A stretch of 60,414 nt of DNA from Sellimonas sp963559135 (GTDB lineage: Bacteria > Bacillota > Clostridia > Lachnospirales > Lachnospiraceae). Location of the stretch: contig CAUWJP010000018.1 in assembly GCA_963559135.1 (NCBI GenBank), positions 1-60,414 of the forward strand, given 5' to 3'. Within the stretch, counting starts at the first letter, position 1, and each line of letters begins with the position of its first letter. Made by a program: the position numbers and the translations under genes. The notes under the pieces were generated by a model. That model was given only the letters and a program-made list of their open reading frames with translations, made no database searches and was not told where the DNA came from. This document shows, piece by piece, positions 8,274 through 16,692 of the stretch.

Positions 8274-8753
8274 CTACCAGGTAATTCCTGCTTTCAGCAG
8301 GAGATAGTAAATCAACCCAAACAGCCAGCTTGTAACGATCCCATACAAAATAACCGGTCCGGCAATGGTAAATATCTTACATCCGATTCCGAACACCTGT
8401 CCTTCTTTTTTATATTCAATCGCGGGAGCCGCCACAGAATTGGCAAATCCGGTAATCGGGACAAGAGCCCCTGCCCCGCCCCATTTTGCGATTTTGGGAT
8501 ACAGTCCCAGTCCTGTAAAAATAACACTTAACAGGACAAGAATCATCGATGTATAACAGCTTGTCATCTCCTTGTCCATGCCGGTGCCGGACACATAGCT
8601 GGAGATGATCTGGCCAATCGTACAGATTGTTCCTCCTGTGATAAATGCCCGGAACATGTTTTTCCAGACATTATGCACCGGAGTCTTTTGTTTAACATAT
8701 TCTTCGTAGCTTTTTTGCTTTTTCGCCTGTTGTCTGTTGATCGGTTCTTTCAA
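8274..8753 (-). CDS. spoVAC: Stage V sporulation protein AC
   Basis: Mechanosensitive membrane component of the dipicolinate channel, 159 residues. A basic N-terminal tail (residues 1-30) is followed by about five hydrophobic segments (AFITGGTICTIGQIISSYV, SMILVLLSVIFTGLGLY, GALVPITGFANSVAAPAIEYK, IFTIAGPVILYGIVTSWLFG). The start is a TTG at 8753, placed 6 bases after GGAGG; no ATG fits better. Between spoVAB and spoVAD in the usual order. Confidence 0.94.
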   Translation of the reverse strand: MKEPINRQQAKKQKSYEEYVKQKTPVHNVWKNMFRAFITGGTICTIGQIISSYVSGTGMDKEMTSCYTSMILVLLSVIFTGLGLYPKIAKWGGAGALVPITGFANSVAAPAIEYKKEGQVFGIGCKIFTIAGPVILYGIVTSWLFGLIYYLLLKAGITW

Positions 8754-8765
8754 ACAGATGCCTCC

Positions 8766-9188
8766 TTACACGCCCCATCTTCCCAGAAAGTAAACAAGCG
8801 CTCCTGCTGTTTTCCCAAGAGACAGGCCGATGATAATATACGGTATGGTTTTAATAATTTTCAACCTCCGGATAAAGATCGGAAATACATTGAGAATATC
8901 TGCAAGCGCCATGGCCCAGCATCCCACAAAGATTCCGGAAAACAGACCAAACACCCCCAGAAGAACGCTGCCTGCCGGGATCCGTATCTGATAGATAAAG
9001 AATATATTAAACAGGATTCCTCCCAGGGCAATGGCATCTTCATACATCAAAATGTATTTCCCGGTATGGGTTCGGTCCGCAAATACCGAAATCAGACCAA
9101 GCCCGATCAGGAAGGAAAACATTCCACCTGCAATAACTGCTCCGGACGCAAATCCGATAATTCCAAGAATGATCTGCTCAGCCCACAT
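8766..9188 (-). CDS. spoVAB: Stage V sporulation protein AB
   Basis: Membrane protein of the SpoVA complex, 140 residues with four to five transmembrane segments (IILGIIGFASGAVIAGGMFSF as the first). The ATG at 9188 overlaps the end of spoVAA by 11 bases, which implies translational coupling; a longer frame to 9218 would run further into spoVAA. The exact job of SpoVAB in the complex is not settled for the family. Confidence 0.9.
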   Translation of the reverse strand: MWAEQIILGIIGFASGAVIAGGMFSFLIGLGLISVFADRTHTGKYILMYEDAIALGGILFNIFFIYQIRIPAGSVLLGVFGLFSGIFVGCWAMALADILNVFPIFIRRLKIIKTIPYIIIGLSLGKTAGALVYFLGRWGV

Positions 9189-9807
9189 CTTTTTCTTCCT
9201 TTTTTCTGGAATATTCATCGATCAGGGTCATCTCGATTTCCTCCTCGTAGGTACGCATTTCCACTTCCATCGGCGTCGGATCCACGGTAAAACGCTTCTT
9301 TCCAAAGTGATTGAAAAACAGAAGGATTCCCGCGCTCATCCCGATACAGTATGTCAGCTCCAGAATTCCAAAGCCATCCGACTGGTTTCCTGTCACAAGA
9401 AAATAGATCTGGTCAAACAGTTTTGGTACGTCCACGTCATTGTTAAATGTCATGATAGAAAATCCCGCTCCGATAAAGGTTACAAGAACTACAAACACGC
9501 TCTTCAGAAGCGGAACTACTTTTCCTTTCTTTTTCTGTTCCTCTACGCTGATAATCAGATCCGTCTCTCCCATATTTTCTACAGTCAGATTCGGATAAAT
9601 CTCATGAATCTTGGAGATGACTTTCAGAATCGAGACAACATACCGTTTCTTTTGGGATGCCCTAAAAAGTCGCACCGTTTTCAGCCGGTTGATTATGGCC
9701 TGATCGGTACATTCCATGGACAGGATATCTCCAAGGAGGACTTCCATTCTTTTCACTTCCTTATTTTTCTCCCCTTTGATATATAAAATCTGTCCGGATG
9801 TTCCCAT
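9178..9807 (-). CDS. spoVAA: Stage V sporulation protein AA
   Basis: First classical gene of the spoVA operon, 209 residues. The N-terminal half is a soluble two-lobed domain (GQILYIKGEKN, VLLGDILSM, YVVSILKVISKIHEIYP, ETDLIISVEE) and the C-terminal half has two membrane segments (VPLLKSVFVVLVTFIGAGFS near 105-125 and ELTYCIGMSAGILLFF near 160). This matches known SpoVAA architecture. The ATG at 9807 follows AAGGAGG and lies inside the end of the 67-residue gene upstream (47-base overlap). Confidence 0.9.
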   Translation of the reverse strand: MGTSGQILYIKGEKNKEVKRMEVLLGDILSMECTDQAIINRLKTVRLFRASQKKRYVVSILKVISKIHEIYPNLTVENMGETDLIISVEEQKKKGKVVPLLKSVFVVLVTFIGAGFSIMTFNNDVDVPKLFDQIYFLVTGNQSDGFGILELTYCIGMSAGILLFFNHFGKKRFTVDPTPMEVEMRTYEEEIEMTLIDEYSRKKEEKDVG

Positions 9808-9964
9808 CGTATCCTCCTTCTTCCATACTGACACTGACAAGCGTACCGTTTTCTTCCGACACAGACTGGTGCTGCGACATGACGTAATATAGAATCCCCA
9901 GGATAACGGCTGCCGTTACGACGCAGATCAGGCATATCCGGATTCTTCTTTTTGCCTGTTCCAT
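9761..9964 (-). CDS. Small membrane-anchored protein at the head of the spoVA operon
   Basis: 67 residues. A short basic N-terminus (EQAKRRIRI) precedes one membrane segment (residues 9-29), followed by a 38-residue acidic, non-cytoplasmic tail. The ATG at 9964 follows GAAGGAG, and the sigma-G-like promoter at 9994-10023 drives this gene first. Its last 16 codons overlap spoVAA in another frame. The good ribosome binding site and promoter position argue it is expressed in the forespore. I do not recognise the family; a role in the SpoVA complex is only inferred from position. Confidence 0.6.
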   Translation of the reverse strand: MEQAKRRIRICLICVVTAAVILGILYYVMSQHQSVSEENGTLVSVSMEEGGYDGNIRTDFIYQRGEK

Positions 9965-9993
9965 TCTCCTTCACCTTTCCTTTCTTTCAAAGG

Positions 9994-10023
9994 TAGTATG
10001 TCTGTCCTGGCTTTTTTTATACC
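9994..10023 (-). promoter_or_regulatory. Sigma-G-like forespore promoter for the spoVA operon
   Basis: On the minus strand GGTATA (10018-10023) is followed 17 bases later by CATACTA (9994-10000). This is close to the sigma-F/sigma-G consensus (GNATA, then CATNNTA). It lies between sigF and the spoVA genes, 30 bases before the 67-residue gene, and gives the operon the expected forespore timing. Confidence 0.75.
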
Positions 10024-10042
10024 GGATATGCCTGATTCTTTT

Positions 10043-10768
10043 TTATGTCGGCTGGCTTCCGTATTCTTTCATCCATTTCAGGATCTTCTTTTCCAGGCGT
10101 GAAACCTGCACTTGCGACATGCCAAGCCTTTTTCCAGTCTCTGACTGGGTTTTGTTTTCAAAATATCTGAGATAGATCAGCTGCCGTTCCTCCTTTCCCA
10201 GCTTTTCCAGAAGAGAATAAAGAAACATCTGATCAATAATTTTTTCTTCTGTTTTCTCCTCCTTTTCCAGTTTTTCCAGAAGCTCTACTTCGCTTCCGTC
10301 CTTCTTATAGACCGGACGGTGCAAAGACTCTACTTCGGCAGATGCTTCCATCGCTTCTACCAGTTCTTCCTTGGCAATGCCCGAAACCTCTGAAAGCTCT
10401 TGAATCGTCGGCTCCCGGTTGTACTTTTTGGTAAATTCCTCCTTTGCCTGACATGCTTTATAGGAAATTTCTTTGAGAGAACGGCTGACTTTGAGCATCC
10501 CGTCATCCCGGAGGAACCGTCTGATTTCCCCCGATATCATCGGTACTGCATAGGTCGAGAAACGTACATCATACGTCAGATCGAACTTGTCAATCGCCTT
10601 TAAAAGGCCGATGCTTCCGATCTGAAACAAGTCTTCTGCTTCTGTTCCCCTGCCGCTGTATCTGCGGACAATGCACCAGACAAGCCCGACGTTTTCTTCT
10701 ACAAGAAGTGCTCTTGCATCCGAATCTCCCTGATGGGCCTTTTCAATCAGCTCTGCGGTATGATCCAT
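10043..10768 (-). CDS. sigF: RNA polymerase sigma-F factor
   Basis: First forespore-specific sigma factor (SpoIIAC), 241 residues. Region 2 shows LFQIGSIGLLKAIDKFD and VRFSTYAVPMISGEIRRFLRD (near 48-90), region 3 is near 95-150 and region 4 contains ETGKRLGMSQVQVSRLEKKIL near 210-230. It starts at ATG 10768, overlapping spoIIAB by 22 bases, the usual coupling that keeps sigma and anti-sigma in balance. Third gene of spoIIAA-spoIIAB-sigF. Confidence 0.96.
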   Translation of the reverse strand: MDHTAELIEKAHQGDSDARALLVEENVGLVWCIVRRYSGRGTEAEDLFQIGSIGLLKAIDKFDLTYDVRFSTYAVPMISGEIRRFLRDDGMLKVSRSLKEISYKACQAKEEFTKKYNREPTIQELSEVSGIAKEELVEAMEASAEVESLHRPVYKKDGSEVELLEKLEKEEKTEEKIIDQMFLYSLLEKLGKEERQLIYLRYFENKTQSETGKRLGMSQVQVSRLEKKILKWMKEYGSQPT

Positions 10769-11205
10769 CCGTCACGTCCTTTGCCGATGATTTTCTTCAT
10801 ACGGACGGTTGTCCCGCATCCAGGTTTTGACTCTACTGTCAACTCATCCATAAAAGCTTCCATAAAGGCAAAGCCCATTCCGGACCGGTCCAGCTCCGGC
10901 CGTGTCGTAAACATCGGCTGCATCGCTTCTTCAATATTTTCAATTCCTTTCCCCTCGTCCCGTACTTCGATTTCCAGCGCATGTCCTGCTGTCACACATC
11001 GGATGTAGATTTTATGTATCTCCTGATTGTAACCATGAATCACCGCATTGGTGACCGCCTCGGAAACTGCGGTCTTGACATCCGCCACTTCCTCCAGCGT
11101 CGGATTGAGCTGTGTCATGAACGATGCCACTGCCACCCGGGCAAACCCTTCGTTTTCCGAGCAGCTGTCAAATATGATTTCCATTTCATTCGTATCCTGT
11201 TTCAT
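10747..11205 (-). CDS. spoIIAB: Anti-sigma F factor, serine kinase
   Basis: GHKL-type ATPase of 152 residues that holds sigma-F inactive and phosphorylates SpoIIAA. The N box (SEAVTNAVIHGY near 50), G1 box (VRDEGKGIENIEEA near 85) and G2 box (RSGMGFAFMEAFMD near 110) are visible. Its start codon overlaps the spoIIAA stop (ATGA), a tight coupling. The ribosome binding site is GAGGAGG. Confidence 0.96.
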   Translation of the reverse strand: MKQDTNEMEIIFDSCSENEGFARVAVASFMTQLNPTLEEVADVKTAVSEAVTNAVIHGYNQEIHKIYIRCVTAGHALEIEVRDEGKGIENIEEAMQPMFTTRPELDRSGMGFAFMEAFMDELTVESKPGCGTTVRMKKIIGKGRDGWIIPQS

Positions 11206-11516
11206 AGTCTTTCCTCCTCGTAAATTCGAATAATCTTTGCAGCTCCTGACATTTTCAGGATCTTTTTCATCCGGTCATTCAGATTTGCCGCCCAGACTTC
11301 TCCTCCTGTCAGGCTCAATTTTCTGTACCTGCCCATCATCACCCCAATTCCGGAACTGTCCATAAAGCTGGTCTCCCCAAAATCAAAAATCACATATTTC
11401 ACATGATTTCTTTCAATCTGCCGGTCTGCCTCTCTTCGGATTTCCTCCGTCTGATGGTGATCCAGCTCCTTTGGCAGAAAGATTGTCAGACAGTTTTCCT
11501 CTATCTGATATTTCAT
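11202..11516 (-). CDS. spoIIAA: Anti-sigma F factor antagonist
   Basis: STAS-domain protein of 104 residues that, when dephosphorylated by SpoIIE, releases sigma-F from SpoIIAB. The phosphorylated Ser lies in FMDSSGIGVMMGRY (residues 51-64). The start at 11516 follows GGGGAG; the open frame to 11594 is unlikely to be translated. It opens the spoIIA operon, just after the terminator of the TPR gene. Confidence 0.95.
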   Translation of the reverse strand: MKYQIEENCLTIFLPKELDHHQTEEIRREADRQIERNHVKYVIFDFGETSFMDSSGIGVMMGRYRKLSLTGGEVWAANLNDRMKKILKMSGAAKIIRIYEEERL

Positions 11517-11590
11517 GCTGTCTCTCCCCTTTCCATTGTTTCCTTTCCGTTTTCCCCAGCATACCTCTTCCCTCAGGTATCTTACGAAAC

Positions 11591-11623
11591 GCAAAAAGGA
11601 TGATGCACACCGTGCATCATCCT
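11591..11623 (-). terminator. Intrinsic terminator of the valS-TPR operon
   Basis: AGGATGATGCAC (11597-11608) and GTGCATCATCCT (11612-11623) form a 12-bp stem with a 3-base loop, followed on the minus strand by TTTTTGCG. It ends the upstream operon and insulates spoIIA. Confidence 0.9.
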
Positions 11624-11654
11624 CTTTTGTAGTATCGGACTTTTCTTCTGTCCG

Positions 11655-12998
11655 TTATTCTTCTGTTTTTTCCGAATTGGCTGAATTTAAGCTCTCAAGA
11701 GCCGACTGCGCCTCATCTGCCAGAGAGGTACCGGAGAACTGCTCCGTCACCTTCTGATAATAGTTCTTTGCATTTTCCGTATCACCTGTCTCTTCATAAG
11801 CCTGAGCCAGAAGATACATAGCGTTTCCATCGTCATAAGTCTCATCCATCCGGACAACTTTCGACAGATTCTCGATTGCCGCCTCATAGTTTTCCACATC
11901 CGAGTTGGCAACTCCGCGATTGTACTGTCTCCGACATGCTGACGGGTAAATGCTTTCTGTCAGTTCTGTAAACTGTTCTTTTCCCAGATCTCCAAGGGAA
12001 TCCTGGTTGATTGCCAGAAGCTCGTCCGCAAGATTTTCATTCGACTCCGCACCGTTGCGGTATTTAGTCTGAATATCCATCAGCGATTCATAACTGCTCT
12101 TTGTAGACTCCGCGGTCTCTTTTGCCGTCTGTGCCTCATCACTCTGGGTTCGGTAGCTTTCCAGCTCCTTTTCCAGTGCGTTGATCTCAGACTCCTGAGA
12201 CGCAATCTGGTCGCTTGCTTCTACAATGCTTTCATTCATCTGTCTTGCCTGAGACTCATTGACCGCCGGCATGATTAAAAACCACATCACTGCCGCTCCG
12301 ACCACAAGACCGATGACAATATTGGCAATCGTAAATGCCATGCCTTTTTCACGTTCTTTGGATTCCACCGGCTGGATGATCGTTTCATTGCCAAGCTGAT
12401 AGCTTACGGTCTGCTGCCCCTTTACATCCTTCTGTCCGGACGTACGCTTCCTGTGCATCCGGTTCAGTTCGTAAATATATTTCAGCGTAATTGGATCTGT
12501 CGTATCCAGTTTCTGTGCCTTTCTAAGCACCTGCCTTGCCTTTGCATACTGCTCTGTGTGCAGATATAACAGTGCCAGAAGCTGATAAGCTCTCAGAAAG
12601 TCTGGCTGTTCAGTTACGATCTTTTTCAGCTGAATGATCGCCAGGTCTTCCCCGCCCTGTCTGCAGTACTGCAGACACTGGTTGTACTTCTTCGCAGTTT
12701 GATCGACTGCTTCCAGAGCCGCCCTGGAAGATTTAAATTCATCGATATAATCGGATGCAATATTGCCAGCAGGGACCAGCTTCAAACTCACCGTCCAGGC
12801 AACAAGGGCGCGTGTCACGTCTCCTCTTCCGTAATAGACAAGTCCCAGAAGATTCCTCGCATCCTTGTTGTATTTATCAAATTGAATACTTTTTTTCAGA
12901 GAGCTTTCTGCTCCTGTCAGGTCCCGTATTTTTGCTTTTTTTAATCCATCATTATACCAGTACAGGGACCGGTACCTCAGTTCTCCTCTGATATCCAT
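11655..12998 (-). CDS. Membrane protein with TPR domains on both sides
   Basis: 447 residues. Residues 10-170 form cytoplasmic TPR repeats (LLGLVYYGRGDVTRALVAW, LLALLYLHTEQYAKARQVL). One membrane segment lies near 221-246 (IANIVIGLVVGAAVMWFLIM). A predicted coiled coil with many Glu, Gln and Ser covers 250-320, and a second TPR set covers 355-440 (YNRGVANSDVENYEAAIENL, AMYLLAQAYEETGDTENAK), presumably outside the cell. A protein-protein scaffold is likely; its partners are unknown. Starts at ATG 12998 after GGGGAG, 19 bases below the 44-residue gene, and is the last gene of the T-box operon. Confidence 0.85.
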   Translation of the reverse strand: MDIRGELRYRSLYWYNDGLKKAKIRDLTGAESSLKKSIQFDKYNKDARNLLGLVYYGRGDVTRALVAWTVSLKLVPAGNIASDYIDEFKSSRAALEAVDQTAKKYNQCLQYCRQGGEDLAIIQLKKIVTEQPDFLRAYQLLALLYLHTEQYAKARQVLRKAQKLDTTDPITLKYIYELNRMHRKRTSGQKDVKGQQTVSYQLGNETIIQPVESKEREKGMAFTIANIVIGLVVGAAVMWFLIMPAVNESQARQMNESIVEASDQIASQESEINALEKELESYRTQSDEAQTAKETAESTKSSYESLMDIQTKYRNGAESNENLADELLAINQDSLGDLGKEQFTELTESIYPSACRRQYNRGVANSDVENYEAAIENLSKVVRMDETYDDGNAMYLLAQAYEETGDTENAKNYYQKVTEQFSGTSLADEAQSALESLNSANSEKTEE

Positions 12999-13016
12999 TT
13001 ATATCTCCCCGTTCTG

Positions 13017-13151
13017 TTATCTCGTTGTTTCCAAGATATCTTTTAAAAGATCCGACAGGTCCGTCAGATCCTCACTCAAGGCCTCTTCTTCGATCTCATC
13101 TACTTCCAGGCTCGGCTGAAATTTCTTCAGTTCTTCTTCAAAATTTAACAT
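13017..13151 (-). CDS. Acidic 44-aa protein overlapping folC
   Basis: Starts at ATG 13151 within the last codons of folC (7-base overlap) after GGGAGG. It is strongly acidic, with FEEELKKFQPSLEVDEIEEE and a helical tail of alternating Leu, Asp and Ser. It has no Cys and no membrane segment. Its own ribosome binding site and position between folC and the TPR gene suggest a real gene. It could be a partner or regulator of a neighbour; the function is unknown. Confidence 0.7.
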   Translation of the reverse strand: MLNFEEELKKFQPSLEVDEIEEEALSEDLTDLSDLLKDILETTR

Positions 13152-14452
13152 CTGGCTGCCTCCCTTAGTAATGCTTCCATTTCTCCTACAAGGTACAGGG
13201 AACCAAAACAGTATACCTGATCCTGCTCCCTTTTGCAGGCAGTGACATAGCTGCACGCCTCTTTTACTGTATCTTTGGCTACCACGCGGCTGTCTGTCCA
13301 CTGTGCAAAGTCTTTCTGAAGGACACCGGGATTTACCCCACGCTCATCCGGAATCTTTGTCACCACAATCAGATCTGCCGGAATCTCCTGGCAGACAAAC
13401 CGGATCATTTCATGATAGTCTTTTTCTTTTACTACGGAAAACAATACGATCAGCTTCCCATCCGGACTGCGAAGCGGCTCCTGCATCTGTATGCTTTTCA
13501 CAAAAGCTCTGACAGCCGGCATATTGTGGGCTCCATCCAGCACGATTCCGGGGAGTACTTCCTCCATCCTGCCCTTCCAGGATGTCGTCTCCAGAGTCTT
13601 CTTCCACGATGATTTCGGCTCCTTGATCAGCCTCTGGACCGCCTCCAGTGCGAGGACTGCATTCAGCGGCTGATATGACGCTGTCGTCGGCAGTTTCCAC
13701 ATTGCAGTATCATCATACAAATTTGACGTTGAAAATTCAAGATCCTTCCCTGTAATTTTCAGGATTTTGAACGCATTTTCCGAGATTTCTCTACAATCCG
13801 CGCCGGCGTTTTCCGCCGTTTTTTTCAGGACGCGAAGCGCCCTTTCATTTGTCGCATCACAGATCAGCGGTACACCCTGTTTAATGATTCCCGCCTTCTC
13901 CGCGGCAATCTTTTCGATCGTATCTCCCAGAATTTCCGTATGGTCCATTCCGATCGACGTGATCACGGTCAGAACCGGATGTTCAATACTGTTTGTCGCA
14001 TCCAGCCTGCCTCCAAGTCCCGTCTCCAAAATGATATATTCTGCCTCTTCTTCATCAAAGAATTTCATCGCCATCCCGAACAAAAACTCAAAGTAGGTCG
14101 GATGGTCAAGTCCTTCTTTTTCCATCTCTCCAACAGCTTCTCGGACTTCTTCAAACACCCGGACAAAGCTCTCTTCGGAGATCATTTCTTCACCGATACG
14201 GATCCGCTCCCGGATCGTGACAAGATGAGGGGAAGTAAACAGTCCCGTCTTCTTCCCCTCTCCGGTCAGAAGCGCCTGCATATACCTGCACACGCTTCCT
14301 TTCCCGTTGGTCCCTGCCACATGGATGATCTTTTTCTCACTCTGGGACATACCCAGATACGATAAAAATGCTTTCGTATGGTCCAGGGAATGTTTTTTTG
14401 CAAACATCTGAAGCCTGTCAATATAGTTTACCGCTTCTTCATAATTCATCAT
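13145..14452 (-). CDS. folC: Folylpolyglutamate synthase / dihydrofolate synthase
   Basis: Mur-ligase-type ATP enzyme of about 435 residues that adds glutamate to dihydropteroate and to folates. Seen: the P-loop HVAGTNGKGSVCRYM near residue 45, TSPHLVTIRERIRI near 75, LETGLGGRLDATN near 140, GMDHTEILGDTIEKIAAEK near 165, and VLDGAHNMPAVRAF near 300. It starts at ATG 14452 (or 14449) one base past the LTA-synthase stop, after GAGG. Folate supply is not obviously linked to valS, but all belong to one transcription unit. Confidence 0.94.
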   Translation of the reverse strand: MMNYEEAVNYIDRLQMFAKKHSLDHTKAFLSYLGMSQSEKKIIHVAGTNGKGSVCRYMQALLTGEGKKTGLFTSPHLVTIRERIRIGEEMISEESFVRVFEEVREAVGEMEKEGLDHPTYFEFLFGMAMKFFDEEEAEYIILETGLGGRLDATNSIEHPVLTVITSIGMDHTEILGDTIEKIAAEKAGIIKQGVPLICDATNERALRVLKKTAENAGADCREISENAFKILKITGKDLEFSTSNLYDDTAMWKLPTTASYQPLNAVLALEAVQRLIKEPKSSWKKTLETTSWKGRMEEVLPGIVLDGAHNMPAVRAFVKSIQMQEPLRSPDGKLIVLFSVVKEKDYHEMIRFVCQEIPADLIVVTKIPDERGVNPGVLQKDFAQWTDSRVVAKDTVKEACSYVTACKREQDQVYCFGSLYLVGEMEALLREAARC

Positions 14453-14453
14453 G

Positions 14454-16676
14454 TTATTCCTCATCACTTGTGCCTTCAAACGCTTCTACCCAGTTCTTTG
14501 CCGGCTCATCCTGTTCCTCTTCCGGTGCCAGGGTGATTGTTCCATTCTGGTAGACATATTTCTGCGAGGTGGCAAATACCGTGCTGCTGGATCCCATCTG
14601 GATCACGGTAATGATATCGCCGTCTTCTAACGTACAGTCATTTAACACCACATGGGTATTATTGAGGAACTTACTGTCCTGCTGTTCCCCGTTGACAAAG
14701 ATCTTACTGTTCCGCGTCATATTTTCCCCGTACAGGCTGTAGGAATTCTCCTCTCCAAGCTGCGGCACAATATTATTCAGCGTCACATCCTTGACGCCCA
14801 TTCTCATATGTCCTTCCGTGATCGGCGGGTTGCCGTCGTACACGTACTGCTCTCCGTAGAGAATGTCATACTGCAGAAGTTCCAGATCCTTCAGATAATC
14901 CTCTGTCTGTCTTCTCTGCTGATGGTAGTTAAATATGGTTCCCGACTGGATTCCCAGACGTTCAAACACATCCGCCACAATCTGATAGGACGGTACATTT
15001 CTGTCTTCTTTCTCAAGTCCGATGTTGTCCCAGATCACGTAATTGGTATTATAGAGATACCGGCTCTTCAGATCCTTCGCTTCCAGTCCCATAGTCGGAA
15101 GGTGGTCTCCGTAAAATACGATGACGCTTGGCTCATCTCTTTTCTCCACCTCTTCCACCAGATGCTGAGCGAACTGATCCATCTCATAGATCTGATTTAC
15201 ATAGTATTCCCATGCATTTTTCTTCTCTTCGTCTTCCATTCCGGATACTGTAATTTCCGGATTTTCAATGACTTTCTCCGTCGGATAATCACCATGTCCC
15301 TGCACACTGATAGCAAAGACAAAATCCTGTTGCTCATCCGCATCCAACGCATCAGTGATGTGTTCTACAAGGATATCATCCTTTGACCAATTATTCGGTG
15401 TTGTCTGAAGGATATTCATGAACTCCTTGCTTGTAAACGTATCAAATCCTGTGTTGTTGTATACCCTTGCACGGCTGTAAAAGTTTCCTCCGTTGTTGTG
15501 CACTGCATGTGTTCCATATCCGAGTGATGACAATGCCGTTGCTGCACTTTCGCAGACTTCTGTTTTGAGCTTCGTTTTATAAGGGTACTCACCTGGTCCG
15601 AAATAACGCATGTTCATTCCGGTCAGTACCTCAAACTCGGTATTTGCAGTTCCCGCTCCAACGGATGGTACCTTGAAATATCCACTGGAATACTCCTCAA
15701 ACAACGAGCGCAGGAACGGAACCGGATCCTTGGAGAGCTGGTAGAATTCCACCTCTGTCGGATCAAAGAAAGATTCCAGCTGTACAAAGATGATATTCGG
15801 CATCTCGTCTTCTGACAGACTCGTCTCTGACTTTGTCAGCGTGTTGTCCTGATTAAGTTTATCAATCGTTTCTTCACTATATCCGTTCGGCTCATCAATT
15901 CCGGTGTTGAACAAACTTGCCGCAAAGCAGTATGGAAGCCCGTAATCTTCATACGCAAAGGCAATATTTCCAAAATAAGTCGATACCACACGGTGATCCA
16001 CTGCAAGATCTGTCACAAGCATATAACCTGCACAGCAGACACCGATTCCGATCAGGGAAAGCCACCTGTGCATCTTTCCCTGATACTGACCGCCCCGGCG
16101 CCACATGGCAATCACCCAGATGATCACAGCTACAACACCGACCGCCATGATGATCAACTCATAGACAGCAAAATAATTCGTGAACAGTGACAGTCCCTCG
16201 GTCAGTGTTTTCAAGTCCTGGGCGTTAAACGGCGTAACCCTCTTTAAAAGCATCGCTCCGTTGACAATTCCAAGCATGATCCAGAAAACACTGATCAGAA
16301 TCCGGGTAAATACCCTCCTCCGGAACAGATACACGATCGAGAATGTCACAAAAATCATAAACGAATTGTACAAAAATACAAGCGGTGTCTCCACCATATA
16401 GCTCCATGCCGCAAAAACGGAATGGCGTGAAATACTTTCGATGATCAGATTGATGACCATTGCCCACACCGCGTGGAGCGGAATGGAAAAAATATTCATC
16501 CACTTGTACACCGGCGCCATTTTCTTTGAAAACGCGCTGTTTTTCCGCTCTTCCAGAATCCGCTGCCGGCGTTCTTTTCTTTTTTTCGAATTGTTCTTGA
16601 AATCCTCTCTGCTCAGGTGCCGCAGTCTCTCTATCTTTCCTTTGATATCCGGTTTCTTAAAATGGATTTTCTTCAT
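14454..16676 (-). CDS. LTA synthase family sulfatase-type membrane protein
   Basis: 740 residues. A basic N-terminus (1-50) precedes five membrane segments (about 55-260). The extracellular sulfatase-like domain has NIIFVQLESFFDP (metal-binding Glu), a Thr nucleophile in GAGTANTEFE, a His in SVQGHGDYP, and a FYGDHLPT metal motif. This fits transfer of glycerol- or other polyol-phosphate from lipid donors to the cell surface. After about residue 625 an extra beta-rich domain of some 110 residues follows, which classical LtaS lacks. The ATG at 16676 follows AAGGGGA. It lies between valS and folC. Confidence 0.88.
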   Translation of the reverse strand: MKKIHFKKPDIKGKIERLRHLSREDFKNNSKKRKERRQRILEERKNSAFSKKMAPVYKWMNIFSIPLHAVWAMVINLIIESISRHSVFAAWSYMVETPLVFLYNSFMIFVTFSIVYLFRRRVFTRILISVFWIMLGIVNGAMLLKRVTPFNAQDLKTLTEGLSLFTNYFAVYELIIMAVGVVAVIIWVIAMWRRGGQYQGKMHRWLSLIGIGVCCAGYMLVTDLAVDHRVVSTYFGNIAFAYEDYGLPYCFAASLFNTGIDEPNGYSEETIDKLNQDNTLTKSETSLSEDEMPNIIFVQLESFFDPTEVEFYQLSKDPVPFLRSLFEEYSSGYFKVPSVGAGTANTEFEVLTGMNMRYFGPGEYPYKTKLKTEVCESAATALSSLGYGTHAVHNNGGNFYSRARVYNNTGFDTFTSKEFMNILQTTPNNWSKDDILVEHITDALDADEQQDFVFAISVQGHGDYPTEKVIENPEITVSGMEDEEKKNAWEYYVNQIYEMDQFAQHLVEEVEKRDEPSVIVFYGDHLPTMGLEAKDLKSRYLYNTNYVIWDNIGLEKEDRNVPSYQIVADVFERLGIQSGTIFNYHQQRRQTEDYLKDLELLQYDILYGEQYVYDGNPPITEGHMRMGVKDVTLNNIVPQLGEENSYSLYGENMTRNSKIFVNGEQQDSKFLNNTHVVLNDCTLEDGDIITVIQMGSSSTVFATSQKYVYQNGTITLAPEEEQDEPAKNWVEAFEGTSDEE

Positions 16677-16692
16677 GATTTCCCCTTGTCTG

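Noticed and set aside
12699..12991. Plus-strand frames opposite the TPR gene
   Set aside because: Antisense shadows, no start signals.
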